Part shown: piece by piece, positions 39,417 to 47,875 of the stretch
Layout of the letters: every line of letters starts with the position of its first letter
Numbering within the stretch: position 1 is the stretch's first letter
Origin: Brevinematales bacterium
GTDB lineage: Bacteria; Spirochaetota; Brevinematia; Brevinematales; GWF1-51-8
DNA: 64,000 nt
NCBI GenBank assembly: GCA_020059465.1
Contig: JAGVBZ010000007.1
Location: forward strand, 1 to 64,000
Direction: 5' to 3'
The notes under the pieces: model-generated
What the model was told of the DNA's origin: nothing
Seen by the model: the letters and a program-made list of their open reading frames with translations, nothing else
The model's database searches: none
Translations under genes and position numbers: made by a program

Positions 39417-42400
39417 ATACCCTTCAGCAGGTTGGCTTTAAATTCGTCGATAATATCCTGAAGAGTCGTGCGCATCGGTATCTCGTCGTCAAACGCGGGC
39501 TGCTGGTTCTTCATTGCGGGGTTCAGGATATACTTAATGTTGGCTTCCGATTGGGCGTAGATAGTTTTTATCTTGTTTGCGGAGTTTTTCGCCTGATAAA
39601 AGTCGAGGAGCGCGTCCTGTTCGTACTTATCCTTATAAGCTGCGTACTGATAAGCGTAAATCAGGTTCACCACCCCCTTATTGTTATAGCTTCGCGAGAG
39701 TTGGGAGAATATCTCGATATGCCTCTGCAATTCCGGATTGATGTATCCCATCTTCTGGGCGATACTGTCATAGTATTCGATCGCTTTCTCGTACTGGGTT
39801 TTTGCCAGACTGTATTTTCCGGTATGGAAATATGTATTTCCCAAGGCATATGAAAGAATGGGGTTATAAGGTTCGTCGATATACAGGTCCTGCCATTCTC
39901 CGGAGGCCTTTTCATAACTCTTCTCCCGGTAATATAACCATGCGAGATTATACTGAAGGAGAAAATCCTTATGATCCTTCGGCATATAGAAACGCGCGGT
40001 CTTGTAAACCATCAGGGCTTTATTCAACGATTTCTCGGGATCGGGCATCTGCAGTTTGTTATAAAAATAGATATGCCCGAGATTCGCATAGGGTTTGTAG
40101 TAGTAGGGCGCGTAATTGGTTGCGTTTTCAAACTCGTACTTCGCTAATTCAATATTTCTGGGCAGCCCTTCGCTGATATAATAGATCTCACCTCGGAGAT
40201 TGTACGCCTTTCCGTTTTTAGCATTCAGGATAATGGAATTGGAAGCGGCAATAAGCGCGTCGATAAAATTCATATTCAGCGTCAGATAACGCGCATATTC
40301 GTAATACGCCTCGCTGTACAGCATTTTTTTCGGTATCTCGTTGCTCTTAAAGCTTTTTTTATTCTTTTCTTCGGTCTCCACTACTTTTCCCTTTTTTGGA
40401 AGGTTCTGATCAATGTAATCGATCAGTCCAAGGAGTATCGCTTTAGCTTCTTTGATCTTACGGTTGTCGTTATAATAACGGGCGAGCCGGGTCATAACCT
40501 CGACATTGATCGCCTTCGGGTCTGCGGTTGTGATTCTCTGCATCAGGTACTCGATCAGTTCATCGTCTTTTTCACGGATAGCGATTTCGACCTGCCGGAA
40601 CATTGTCCCGATATGCTTCGCGTTTTTCTCAAGGAATTCCTGATAAGTTTTCTTTGCCTCGGTATAATACTTCTTCTGTTCATCAGGATTTGAAATACTG
40701 TCGCCCCATTCGATATATGTCTGACCGAGACGGTCGACAACATCGAATTCGTCGGGTATCTTCTTCTTAAGACTGTTTAGAATGGCTGCGGCTTTATCAT
40801 ATTTCTTCGGATAAACTGTTTTATAATATTCCGCGAAATTGAAAACCGTGAGTTTATCGAGAGGTTTTTCCTGCAGCGCCTGGAGGAATTTTTTCTCTGC
40901 GAGCTGAAATTCGTTCTTTTCAAGATAGGCGATCGCATAGCGGTTATACCAATCCATATCCGGGCCGCCCTTATTCACGCCCTCGGTAAATTTCGCTTCG
41001 GCGACAATATAATTACCTTTCTTCAGCTCTGCGATACCGTCTTCATAAGAACGGCCGGCGTTTCCGGGAACCCATACCAGGCGCCAGATTAAAATGGCGG
41101 CGATTAAAAGCGCGCCGAAAAACATAGCGGCGTATTTTGTAATGTTCTGGAGTTCCTTCTGGAACTCCTCCGCTTTTCGCGCCTCTTCCGTGAATATCAC
41201 ACGGCGGGTCTTCGGTTTCGGTACCTCAGGTCGTTCTTCGATTTCCTCTTCTATTTGAATCTGGTCTTCGGGTACGTTCTGTTTGATAAAGAGATTGACC
41301 GTTTCTTCGGGCTGTTCCAGAATAAGCATCGCGACAAGTTGTTCCAATATTCCCTTGGGGAGCAGCCGGTCTATAAATATTTTTCTGAGTTTCTTTCTAA
41401 GGTCGGGATCGCTGAACTGGTTGATCCGGTTCCTTAACCGGAGAGTTTTCGATTCATCGAGGTCGATTTCGGGTTCGCCGGCATAAGGAGACCTTGCCGG
41501 GGTAGAAACCGAAGGCTCTCTCAGCGGCGGCTGGGAGATCGACGGTTCCTCTTCATCATGGATTTCCTCGACTTCATCTGCGCCCCCCGCATCGAACGAA
41601 GGTTCCGGGAATTCCATATCACCGGGTTCTCCGAAGGATGATAAGTCGGGAGTATCGCCGCCGATTTCCGGCTCCTCAAACACCGGGAATTCCGGCATTT
41701 CCGTGCCGGCTTCCGGCTCCATCAGCGCCGAGAGATCGTCCTGCTGAGGAGTCTCCGTCTCTGTTTCCATAAACGCCGTAAGGTCTTCCTGCGGGGCGGT
41801 ATCCGTTTCCATAAACGCACTGAGATCGGGCTCGGAGGTTTTTAACTCGGATGGGTCTTCCGTACCGAAGTCGGGCATCTCGAAGGATTCTTCAGGGAAT
41901 ACTGCGCCCCCGTCTTCTCCCATTTCGGGGAATCCGGCCAGCATGGAATCATCGGATGCTGCGGGCAGTTCCGGGCTATCGCCGGGAAATGAGGGGTGTG
42001 AATCGTCGAAAAGGGCTTCAAGTTCGCCGAGACCCGCTTCCTCGGTTGAAAGGTCTTTCCCGGGTTCCTGCGGTTTTGCAGGGGCTTCCGGCTCGAGCGG
42101 GGGTTCGCCTATATCGACGATAGGTTTGCCGGGTTCTTTTTCCTCGTCTCCCATCTTAGCCTGGGAAAGCAGATCGGAGAATTCGCTTTCTATCTCGCTG
42201 GGAGCGCCGCCCGGTTCTAATCCGCCGATGTCGCCGAAATCGTATCCGCCCGATGCTTCTTCGCCTTCCGTTTCGGTCTGATCGAAATCGAAGGACGATT
42301 CCCCGCCATGTTCGGCGGCCGTTTCGTCCATAATATCCTGTATCAGATCCTGCGGCCCTCCGCCGGATTGAAAACGCTTATGCAGGTCTTCGAGGGACGG

Positions 42401-43036
42401 AGGAATCATATCAAGATTTTCTATTTCATCCAATACTTCTTTATCGATTTCAGGCACCGGGGTATCCGGGATGACAGTCTGCGGCGGTGCGGCAGGGGCC
42501 GGCGACGGTGCGGAGGCTGCAGCCGGGGGCGGAGGGGGGGATTTTTCTTCCGGGGCGCCCCACGCCTCGTCGGAGAATACATCGCCGGTGTCCTTTTTTT
42601 CCGGCGGGGGGGCTGGGAACGGATCTTCGCCGAATGCGGCGAAATCCTCATCAATAGTCTGCCCGGAATCTTCCATTGTAAGCGCGCTGTATTCGGACAG
42701 GTCGTCCATCTGGGAAGGAGGTTCGGATTCTCCGCCGAATTCTGAAATTTCATCCATTATTGAGGCGGGTGCGGATTCTCTCCCGATAGGCATATCCGAA
42801 AGCTCGTCAAGTGACGCTGCAGGGGAAGGCGCGGGAGCTTTTTTCTCTTCCTTGCCGGATGTGGCGGCATTGATCAGGCTGTCGAGATTATCCCAGCTTT
42901 CGGGATTGATTTCCTCTTCGGAAACAGGCATTCCTGATTCTGCATTCTCTATCCCGTCGAGTTCCATATTTAGATTATTGGGATCGAATTTATTCTCATG
43001 ACCTAAGAATTTTAAAAGAAAATCGTATTTACCCAT
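39413..43036 (-). CDS. FlcA-like TPR membrane protein
   Basis: A 1207-residue single-pass protein. Residues 1-500 are acidic, rich in Pro, Ala, Glu and Ser and probably disordered. Residues about 525-600 form a conserved-looking helical block (LRKKLRKIFIDRLLPKG), followed by one membrane helix near 640-660. The C-terminal half has at least seven TPR-like repeats (WYNRYAIAYLEKNEFQLAEKKF, LAWLYYREKSYEKASG). The architecture matches the spirochete flagellar collar protein FlcA (BB0326 in Borrelia), a stator scaffold. I cannot confirm orthology from sequence by eye. It overlaps rsmE at its end. Confidence 0.55.
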   Translation of the reverse strand: MGKYDFLLKFLGHENKFDPNNLNMELDGIENAESGMPVSEEEINPESWDNLDSLINAATSGKEEKKAPAPSPAASLDELSDMPIGRESAPASIMDEISEFGGESEPPSQMDDLSEYSALTMEDSGQTIDEDFAAFGEDPFPAPPPEKKDTGDVFSDEAWGAPEEKSPPPPPAAASAPSPAPAAPPQTVIPDTPVPEIDKEVLDEIENLDMIPPSLEDLHKRFQSGGGPQDLIQDIMDETAAEHGGESSFDFDQTETEGEEASGGYDFGDIGGLEPGGAPSEIESEFSDLLSQAKMGDEEKEPGKPIVDIGEPPLEPEAPAKPQEPGKDLSTEEAGLGELEALFDDSHPSFPGDSPELPAASDDSMLAGFPEMGEDGGAVFPEESFEMPDFGTEDPSELKTSEPDLSAFMETDTAPQEDLTAFMETETETPQQDDLSALMEPEAGTEMPEFPVFEEPEIGGDTPDLSSFGEPGDMEFPEPSFDAGGADEVEEIHDEEEPSISQPPLREPSVSTPARSPYAGEPEIDLDESKTLRLRNRINQFSDPDLRKKLRKIFIDRLLPKGILEQLVAMLILEQPEETVNLFIKQNVPEDQIQIEEEIEERPEVPKPKTRRVIFTEEARKAEEFQKELQNITKYAAMFFGALLIAAILIWRLVWVPGNAGRSYEDGIAELKKGNYIVAEAKFTEGVNKGGPDMDWYNRYAIAYLEKNEFQLAEKKFLQALQEKPLDKLTVFNFAEYYKTVYPKKYDKAAAILNSLKKKIPDEFDVVDRLGQTYIEWGDSISNPDEQKKYYTEAKKTYQEFLEKNAKHIGTMFRQVEIAIREKDDELIEYLMQRITTADPKAINVEVMTRLARYYNDNRKIKEAKAILLGLIDYIDQNLPKKGKVVETEEKNKKSFKSNEIPKKMLYSEAYYEYARYLTLNMNFIDALIAASNSIILNAKNGKAYNLRGEIYYISEGLPRNIELAKYEFENATNYAPYYYKPYANLGHIYFYNKLQMPDPEKSLNKALMVYKTARFYMPKDHKDFLLQYNLAWLYYREKSYEKASGEWQDLYIDEPYNPILSYALGNTYFHTGKYSLAKTQYEKAIEYYDSIAQKMGYINPELQRHIEIFSQLSRSYNNKGVVNLIYAYQYAAYKDKYEQDALLDFYQAKNSANKIKTIYAQSEANIKYILNPAMKNQQPAFDDEIPMRTTLQDIIDEFKANLLKGI

Positions 43037-43106
43037 GCGTTTTCCCTATCCCGCCTCGTAGAGAAGAATCGTTATCCTATTGAGTATCGGTAAAAAGTCT
43101 TTATTA

Positions 43107-43135
43107 TTTATCAGTTTAACTTAAAACCTGATAAA
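43107..43135. promoter_or_regulatory. Inverted repeat between comF and the FlcA-like gene
   Basis: TTTATCAG (43107-43114) and CTGATAAA (43128-43135) are perfect 8-bp arms with a 13-nt gap. It may be a weak terminator for comF or an operator for the FlcA-like gene. Confidence 0.35.
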
Positions 43136-43154
43136 TGTCCATCACGAATGGTAT

Positions 43155-43871
43155 TTAAGCCCTGAAAAACGTAAGAATCTCCGTTTCGCGCGCCCCGCCC
43201 GCTAATAGCGTAGTTGTGCATTCCTCTGCCGTACTCCCGGTAGTAAAAATATCGTCTATCAGAAGAATCTTTTTATTTTCAATTAATCCGCGCGCGTCCG
43301 GCATGAGCGTAAACTGTCCTTTTACCGTCTCGCGTCGTTCCTTCTGGCTCAAGCGGCTCTGATGGGTAGGGTGGTCTTTCCGTTCCAGCAAACCTGTATG
43401 CGGAATTTCCAGCTGTCGAAGGATATAGTCGACCTGATTATATCCCCGCTCTTTTAGGCTTCGCCGAGATAACGGTACGGATGAAATAATATCGAATTGC
43501 CGGGTATTCAGAAACTCCCGTACAGACGGCTCAAGAAGACGCGCAAGATCGCCGCCGGTCAGATAATCCGATTCGAATTTAAAAGAAAGCACCATATCCC
43601 GGATAACCGGATTTTGGTACGATAGGAGCGAAGTGTTTTTAAGAAAACTATATTCCTTAAGGGAACAATCGTAGCATAACCCGGCGGAATTATGATAGGT
43701 TTCTGCGGAGCACCTGACGCAGGGAGATTGGATAGCCGCGCCGGAGGACGCCAGATATGCGGCGCAGTCCCGGCAGAGATGGTAAAAGAATGATTCATCG
43801 ACAGGCATCCCGCATGAAAGACAGGGATGCGGAAAAAAGAACGACAGTATTCGATGGAGGAGTCTTTTCAT
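43155..43871 (-). CDS. comF: ComF-family phosphoribosyltransferase-like protein
   Basis: A 238-residue ComF protein, linked to DNA uptake and to PRTase-fold proteins. The N-terminal double zinc finger is seen as CLSCGMP, CRDC, CVRC and CYDC. The C-terminal PRTase motif is KILLIDDIFTTGSTAEEC (PRPP-binding loop). It matches the ComFC family in length and order. It is coupled by a 1-bp gap to the upstream thioredoxin-fold gene. The partner genes needed for competence are not in the window. Confidence 0.88.
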   Translation of the reverse strand: MKRLLHRILSFFFPHPCLSCGMPVDESFFYHLCRDCAAYLASSGAAIQSPCVRCSAETYHNSAGLCYDCSLKEYSFLKNTSLLSYQNPVIRDMVLSFKFESDYLTGGDLARLLEPSVREFLNTRQFDIISSVPLSRRSLKERGYNQVDYILRQLEIPHTGLLERKDHPTHQSRLSQKERRETVKGQFTLMPDARGLIENKKILLIDDIFTTGSTAEECTTTLLAGGARETEILTFFRA

Positions 43872-43872
43872 G

Positions 43873-44610
43873 TCAGGCTGTTTTCCGGACTATCGGCCAT
43901 AGCTCGGAAAGATTTCCGAGCATATAGTCCCATACCGCGCGGGCCTTGGACGGAATTGTCCCGGAGGCGGATTCGGTTCTGATGCCAATTCGGCCTACGG
44001 CCGGACGGATGAAAAGCCAGTGCGCGAACATTTCGGGAGTATAAAGCTCCCGCATCTTATTTTCATCGGGAGTCTGTCCTGTGGCCCAGTAAACCTCCCG
44101 CAGGAAATTCAGAGCGATGACTTTATAAAACAGATGAGGCTTCTCTATTAAAAATCCCGGCAGATTGCTTTCCGCGAGCGCGCGGAGTTTCCCAAGAAAT
44201 CCGTCCCTGTCCCTGACCGCTATCCATATCAGGCCGGATGCCGCAAGCAGGTAATCGGGATTCTGGAAAAGGATGCCCGGTTCCTCGTAGAGGTAAAGGT
44301 ACGCGGCGATCCCGACGTTATCGGTCGCCGCGTTTATCATTCCATGAAACAGGGTTTCGTCGCCGGGAATGACGGGCGTGAATAGACTGAGATAGTTCCG
44401 CAGACGCTCGGGCTCGAACGTACCGGACGCCACGAGATTGTTATCCGCGAACAGCGAGGGTACGGATAATACCCCATGCCGGAATGTATCGAACGGCGTG
44501 TTGCCCGCATCGACGACAACCGTACTTTCCCGCAGGCCTGTCTGGTCGAGCAGCGCGAGCAGTTCCCGGCTATGCGGGCAGGTGAGGTGAATATATGCCG
44601 TGAGTACCAT
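43873..44610 (-). CDS. Thioredoxin/glutathione-S-transferase-fold protein
   Basis: A 245-residue cytosolic protein. The N-terminal 75 residues fit a thioredoxin-like fold: AYIHLTCPHSRELLALL carries a CPHS motif (Cys-x-x-Ser, as in glutaredoxin-like GST N-termini), and the cis-proline loop is VLSVPSL. The C-terminal 170 residues are helical and may form a GST-like all-alpha domain, though I do not recognise a specific family. It is the first gene of an operon with comF. Confidence 0.5.
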   Translation of the reverse strand: MVLTAYIHLTCPHSRELLALLDQTGLRESTVVVDAGNTPFDTFRHGVLSVPSLFADNNLVASGTFEPERLRNYLSLFTPVIPGDETLFHGMINAATDNVGIAAYLYLYEEPGILFQNPDYLLAASGLIWIAVRDRDGFLGKLRALAESNLPGFLIEKPHLFYKVIALNFLREVYWATGQTPDENKMRELYTPEMFAHWLFIRPAVGRIGIRTESASGTIPSKARAVWDYMLGNLSELWPIVRKTA

Positions 44611-44660
44611 TTTTCCGCTCCGGTGTTTTATTGTATATTATAGCAGGATTATGGGGTTTT

Positions 44661-44684
44661 GCCAATAAAGAAACCGGGTTTTCA
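44661..44684 (+). repeat. 24-bp direct repeat, left copy flanking MITE-like copy B
   Basis: GCCAATAAAGAAACCGGGTT continues with TTCA. It matches the right copy (44855-44878) at 22 of 24 positions, with differences only at GCC[A/G]AT[A/G]. Between the two copies lies repeat element copy B. Confidence 0.65.
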
Positions 44685-44719
44685 TTTGTAAGGACTGGGG
44701 ATATACCAGCAACAAACTT

Positions 44720-44846
44720 TGTCACTGCCTGCCTTCTACGAAGGTAGACAGGCGAGACACAAAGTGACGAAGCAGTCCGGTTAATTCATATTTTGGTATT
44801 AGCATAGATTGCTTCGCGAATCCTTCCGGATTCGTTCGCAATGACA
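44720..44846 (+). repeat. MITE-like repeat, copy B (127 bp)
   Basis: This copy aligns gapless with copy A. Its ends form terminal inverted repeats, TGTCACTGC and GCAATGACA, with one mismatch in 9 bp. Internal inverted pairs include ACGAAGCAGTC/AGATTGCTTCGC and the palindrome TCTAC-CTTC-GTAGA (read on the minus strand). No open frame is carried, so any mobility would need a transposase elsewhere. The gene-free interval 44611-45045 holds this repeat, flanking direct repeats, a hairpin and a promoter. Confidence 0.8.
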
Positions 44847-44854
44847 AAACATTC

Positions 44855-44878
44855 GCCGATGAAGAAACCGGGTTTTCA
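44855..44878 (+). repeat. 24-bp direct repeat, right copy
   Basis: GCCGATGAAGAAACCGGGTT continues with TTCA. Only this copy continues into the complementary arm ACCCGGTTTC, so it keeps the whole hairpin. Confidence 0.65.
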
Positions 44879-44887
44879 CCCGGTTTC
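44864..44887. terminator. Perfect hairpin beside repeat copy B
   Basis: GAAACCGGGT-TTTC-ACCCGGTTTC is a perfect 10-bp stem with a 4-base loop. The flanking T tract is weak, so its terminator role is uncertain. Confidence 0.45.
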
Positions 44888-44996
44888 AATGTATGAAAAA
44901 TGGTTCTGGGGGCATCCGAATTCCATATAATATTAGCCCTGTTTTGTTAAGTATTGATTAGGATTGAATAAAAATACGGGAAATTCAGTTTTTCGC

Positions 44997-45025
44997 TTGC
45001 GTAAAAACCGTGTACGATTTAAAAT
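44997..45025 (+). promoter_or_regulatory. Promoter of the WbuC cupin gene
   Basis: TTGCGT (44997-45002), 17 bp, TAAAAT (45020-45025). Confidence 0.5.
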
Positions 45026-45045
45026 AAGAAACTGAGGAGGAAGAG

Positions 45046-45519
45046 GTGGGAGATTATCAGCTCATCAGTTTCAGCATGATGAACGATCTACTCGTTTCGG
45101 CAAGGCGTTCGACGCGGCTGAGACGGAACTACAATTTTCACGAACATAAGGATGCCGTACAAAGGTTTTTAAATGCATTGATACCAAAGACTTATATCCG
45201 TCCGCACCGGCACAACAACCCGCCCCGTTTCGAGACATTCCTTGTAATGCGGGGACGGATTGCAGTGGTCTTTTTTGATAATGAAGGAAAGATCACTGAA
45301 TACACCTATATGGGCGAAAAGTGCGAGGTGAAGGGAATCGATATCAGTCCGGGAGTATGGCATACCCTGATCAGTCTCGAGGATACGGTCCTTTTTGAGG
45401 TGAAGGAAGGGCCGTATAAGGAGGACACAGATAAGGAATTCGCGATATGGGCGCCCGACGAGGGTTCGCCGGAATCGGAGAAATACCTTATCCATCTGAT
45501 CGCAAATATAGGGGGCTAA
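45046..45519 (+). CDS. WbuC-family cupin protein
   Basis: A 157-residue protein of the WbuC cupin-fold metalloprotein family, usually near polysaccharide genes. Metal ligands fit a cupin: RPHRHNNPPRFETFLVMRG, with histidines and glutamate, and WHTLISLEDTVLFEVKEG. Function is unknown in general. GTG 45046 is preceded by GAGGAGG. The downstream phospholipase-type gene follows by 2 bp, suggesting coupling. Confidence 0.78.
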   Translation: MGDYQLISFSMMNDLLVSARRSTRLRRNYNFHEHKDAVQRFLNALIPKTYIRPHRHNNPPRFETFLVMRGRIAVVFFDNEGKITEYTYMGEKCEVKGIDISPGVWHTLISLEDTVLFEVKEGPYKEDTDKEFAIWAPDEGSPESEKYLIHLIANIGG

Positions 45520-45521
45520 TC

Positions 45522-46526
45522 ATGCCGAAAGAGGCCGCTCATTGGATATTTGCCAAGAAAGCGCTCGACCGGTTAAAAAACGAATCTCCGTTACGCCGCC
45601 TCATCGAGAAATACGAGCATCTCTATTTCAGCGCGGCAGTGGCGCCGGATTCCCCATACTATTATACCTCCGGCCGGAATTGGAAAGATTTCCGGCGAGC
45701 GGGTTCATTAATTCATAATAATAAGGATTCATTCGAAGTATTCAGAAAACTGTGCGCTATCTTCCGGACTAAAACTTATCCCCCTGTTTGGGTGTTTATC
45801 GCGGGAGTATTATGTCATTTTATCGGGGACGCCGTTTTTCATCCGTTTGTCATCCATTTCAGCGGGGACAGCGCCGGAAAGAAAGGACGCGCGTTTATCG
45901 ACACGGTTTACCGTCATTCCATGATCGAGACGATGATGGATATATATTTCTGGGATGATGTAAAACTTCCCGAGGGAATGATTGCACGGGATTACTTTTC
46001 CCGCGTGGAGATACCGTTCGGGGAATTTGCGGAATTATTAAAAATTCTTTATTCCGGCGAAATTTCTATCGATAATAGAATCATTAATAACTATCTGACC
46101 AAGCATTCACGGACACAGGCGATGTTCCATAAACGCGGCCCTCATGTGCTGTTCCGTTCGCTCGATTTGGCGACAGGCCGTTCCCTGCGTCATTTCATGG
46201 CGCTGTTCTATCCGCTGAAACGGCCGAAGGCGTCCGAAATTTTCCGTTATCCCATAGCGTTCAGGCATCCCCTGAACGGTGAACGGCAGGTAGCGTCGTT
46301 ACGCGAACTGGAAATCAAGGCGCTTGACAAGACCGGCGAATGGTTCAGGAAAATTGAAGCGTTCTGGGATACGCCCGATCTCTGGACAATATTCGAGCAT
46401 GAGATAGGCCCGAATCTGAAGACAGGCGAACCCGATACCTTGGGGGAGGATATGCGCTTTTTCAACACAGGTGTTTCCATATGGAATATTATTAAACAGC
46501 CCGCCGGGCCGTATAATTATATCTAG
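45522..46526 (+). CDS. Zinc-dependent phospholipase C-family protein
   Basis: A 334-residue protein whose N-terminal region is the zinc-dependent phospholipase C domain (Zn_dep_PLPC). It shows HWIFAKKAL, YFSAAVAPDSPYYY, FIAGVLCHFIGDAVFHPFVIH (histidine and aspartate ligand cluster) and SMIETMMD. No signal peptide is seen, so the role may be intracellular. ATG 45522 is chosen because it follows the cupin stop after 2 bp and the family motif HW starts soon after. Substrate unknown. Confidence 0.75.
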   Translation: MPKEAAHWIFAKKALDRLKNESPLRRLIEKYEHLYFSAAVAPDSPYYYTSGRNWKDFRRAGSLIHNNKDSFEVFRKLCAIFRTKTYPPVWVFIAGVLCHFIGDAVFHPFVIHFSGDSAGKKGRAFIDTVYRHSMIETMMDIYFWDDVKLPEGMIARDYFSRVEIPFGEFAELLKILYSGEISIDNRIINNYLTKHSRTQAMFHKRGPHVLFRSLDLATGRSLRHFMALFYPLKRPKASEIFRYPIAFRHPLNGERQVASLRELEIKALDKTGEWFRKIEAFWDTPDLWTIFEHEIGPNLKTGEPDTLGEDMRFFNTGVSIWNIIKQPAGPYNYI

Positions 46527-46555
46527 TTGCTTTTTTATTAAAATATTATTATATT
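46527..46555 (+). promoter_or_regulatory. Promoter of the 104-residue unknown gene
   Basis: TTGCTT (46527-46532), 17 bp, TATATT (46550-46555). Confidence 0.5.
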
Positions 46556-46571
46556 ATGTAAGGAATATGAT

Positions 46572-46886
46572 ATGGCGATGATGCTGGAATTCTGGAAAAA
46601 CGGCGCGATGAAAAGGATTTACGTCAATTTCGACAGACAAGTGATGAGCCTGAGCGCATTTCTGCGGCATCCGGAGGCGAAAGTGATCGTCGATATGATG
46701 TACAAAAAAATCTCGTCGGATTTCACGCTGGAACTGAGGGATACCCCGCTCAGGACGGTGGGGGAGTTTATCAAGAACCACTTCTTAAGCCTGGATAAAA
46801 CGTTCGATGTAGTGGTGCTGGGCAGCAAAGAAAAGAATACGGTGTTGTTTAATCTGGAAGATAAGCCGTATGGCGAAAGATACTGA
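46572..46886 (+). CDS. Uncharacterised small protein, first of a tandem pair
   Basis: A 104-residue soluble protein I do not recognise. It shares with the next gene the pattern LEFWK, I-VNF-R, SL-FL, MYKKI, TVGEFIK-HFL and DVV-LG followed by V-FN-EDK. The pair is probably a duplication. There is no transmembrane segment or Cys pair. The gene lies in an operon-like run with its paralogue (11-bp gap) and an HMA copper-chaperone gene (18-bp gap). A metal-related role is a guess from this context only. Confidence 0.45.
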   Translation: MAMMLEFWKNGAMKRIYVNFDRQVMSLSAFLRHPEAKVIVDMMYKKISSDFTLELRDTPLRTVGEFIKNHFLSLDKTFDVVVLGSKEKNTVLFNLEDKPYGERY

Positions 46887-46897
46887 ATGGGGGAATT

Positions 46898-47197
46898 ATG
46901 GCGGTAACTCTGGAATTCTGGAAAAGCAAGTCTTTGAACTCGATTTGCGTCAATTTTAACAGGGAAACATATTCTCTCAGGGACTTTCTCCTGTTGGACG
47001 ACGCGAAACAGGTTGTCAAGGCGATGTATAAAAAGATCGAGCAGGATTACACCAACGAGCTGAAGGATACGATTCCCGCTACGGTGGGAGAATTTATTAA
47101 GAAACATTTCCTAGACTACGATAAAAACTACGATGTGGTTATCCTCGGGGAAGAACCGAAATTATCGGTCATATTCAATATCGAGGACAAAAAATAG
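46898..47197 (+). CDS. Uncharacterised small protein, second of a tandem pair
   Basis: A 99-residue paralogue of the preceding gene. Conserved positions are LEFWK, NF-RETYSL, DAKQVVKAMYKKI, TVGEFIKKHFLDYDKNYDVVILG and VIFNIEDKK. The pair differ mainly in the surface loops. GGGGGAATT precedes the ATG. It is followed by an HMA-domain protein at 18 bp, again suggesting co-transcription. Confidence 0.45.
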   Translation: MAVTLEFWKSKSLNSICVNFNRETYSLRDFLLLDDAKQVVKAMYKKIEQDYTNELKDTIPATVGEFIKKHFLDYDKNYDVVILGEEPKLSVIFNIEDKK

Positions 47198-47215
47198 GGT
47201 TTCAGGAGGCCATTC

Positions 47216-47413
47216 ATGAAACAATCGGTAAAAATAAACGGGATGAGCTGTATGCATTGCGTAAAAGCGGTGGAACAGGCGTTGTCCAGAGTGAAGGGTA
47301 TTTCAGATATCTCGGTAAAGATCGGCGAGGCGGAATTTGTTGCCGGTGACGGTTTCGATATGACGAAAGTGCGAGCCGTTATCGAGGACGCAGGGTACGA
47401 GGTCGCGTCCTAA
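47216..47413 (+). CDS. copZ: HMA-domain copper chaperone
   Basis: A 65-residue single heavy-metal-associated domain. The metal site is GMSCMHC (Cys-x-x-Cys), and the fold shows as VKAVEQALSRVKGISDISV and AVIEDAGYEV. It is the size and type of a CopZ chaperone, which delivers Cu(I) to CopA. copA lies 460 bp downstream on the same strand, with a minus-strand gene between them, so the two are separately transcribed. It follows the tandem pair by 18 bp and starts after AGGAGG. Confidence 0.82.
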   Translation: MKQSVKINGMSCMHCVKAVEQALSRVKGISDISVKIGEAEFVAGDGFDMTKVRAVIEDAGYEVAS

Positions 47414-47416
47414 CTG

Positions 47417-47746
47417 TTACAGCGAAGGCCCTGTGACGATCATGGAGAACATCACGATCATCAGCACAATCATAAAGAGCGACATGAGAATGCCGGCAAT
47501 AGCCATTATTTTCCCCCGCTCATTTTCATGATCGAGCTTCAGCCTGCCAGTTACGCAGAGTATCAGCGCGATCGATTGAGAGATAAGCACCATCAGATTG
47601 ACCGACCAGAACGTATACAGCACGATCGGAAGCCCCATCAGTATAAACGTACCCCCGACGGTGAACGAAAACGCGGATACGGAAAGGATAAATCCCGTCA
47701 GTATCTGAGATTGAAACTTTTTACGCGGTAAAAAACGATCCGGCAT
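47417..47746 (-). CDS. Small membrane protein of unknown function
   Basis: A 109-residue integral membrane protein with three hydrophobic segments (about 16-40, 44-64, 80-105). The N-terminus is basic (MPDRFLPRKKFQ). No family is recognisable by eye. It lies divergent to copA and convergent with copZ. A copper link is only positional. Confidence 0.5.
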   Translation of the reverse strand: MPDRFLPRKKFQSQILTGFILSVSAFSFTVGGTFILMGLPIVLYTFWSVNLMVLISQSIALILCVTGRLKLDHENERGKIMAIAGILMSLFMIVLMIVMFSMIVTGPSL

Positions 47747-47819
47747 TGCCCCTCCCGGAAAGACTATAGATTCTAAAACGTAATTCGTTTCATGTCAATA
47801 ATCCCGGCGTGAAATTTAT

Positions 47820-47848
47820 TTGCCTTAGCTGAAACATATTAGTATACT
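47820..47848 (+). promoter_or_regulatory. Promoter of copA with palindromic -10
   Basis: TTGCCT (47820-47825), 17 bp, TATACT (47843-47848). The -10 lies inside TAGTATACTA, a perfect 10-bp palindrome, which could be a metal-sensor operator. A second TATAAT lies at 47848-47853. Confidence 0.55.
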
Positions 47849-47875
47849 ATAATTATATGAATGCGGGAGGACGTT

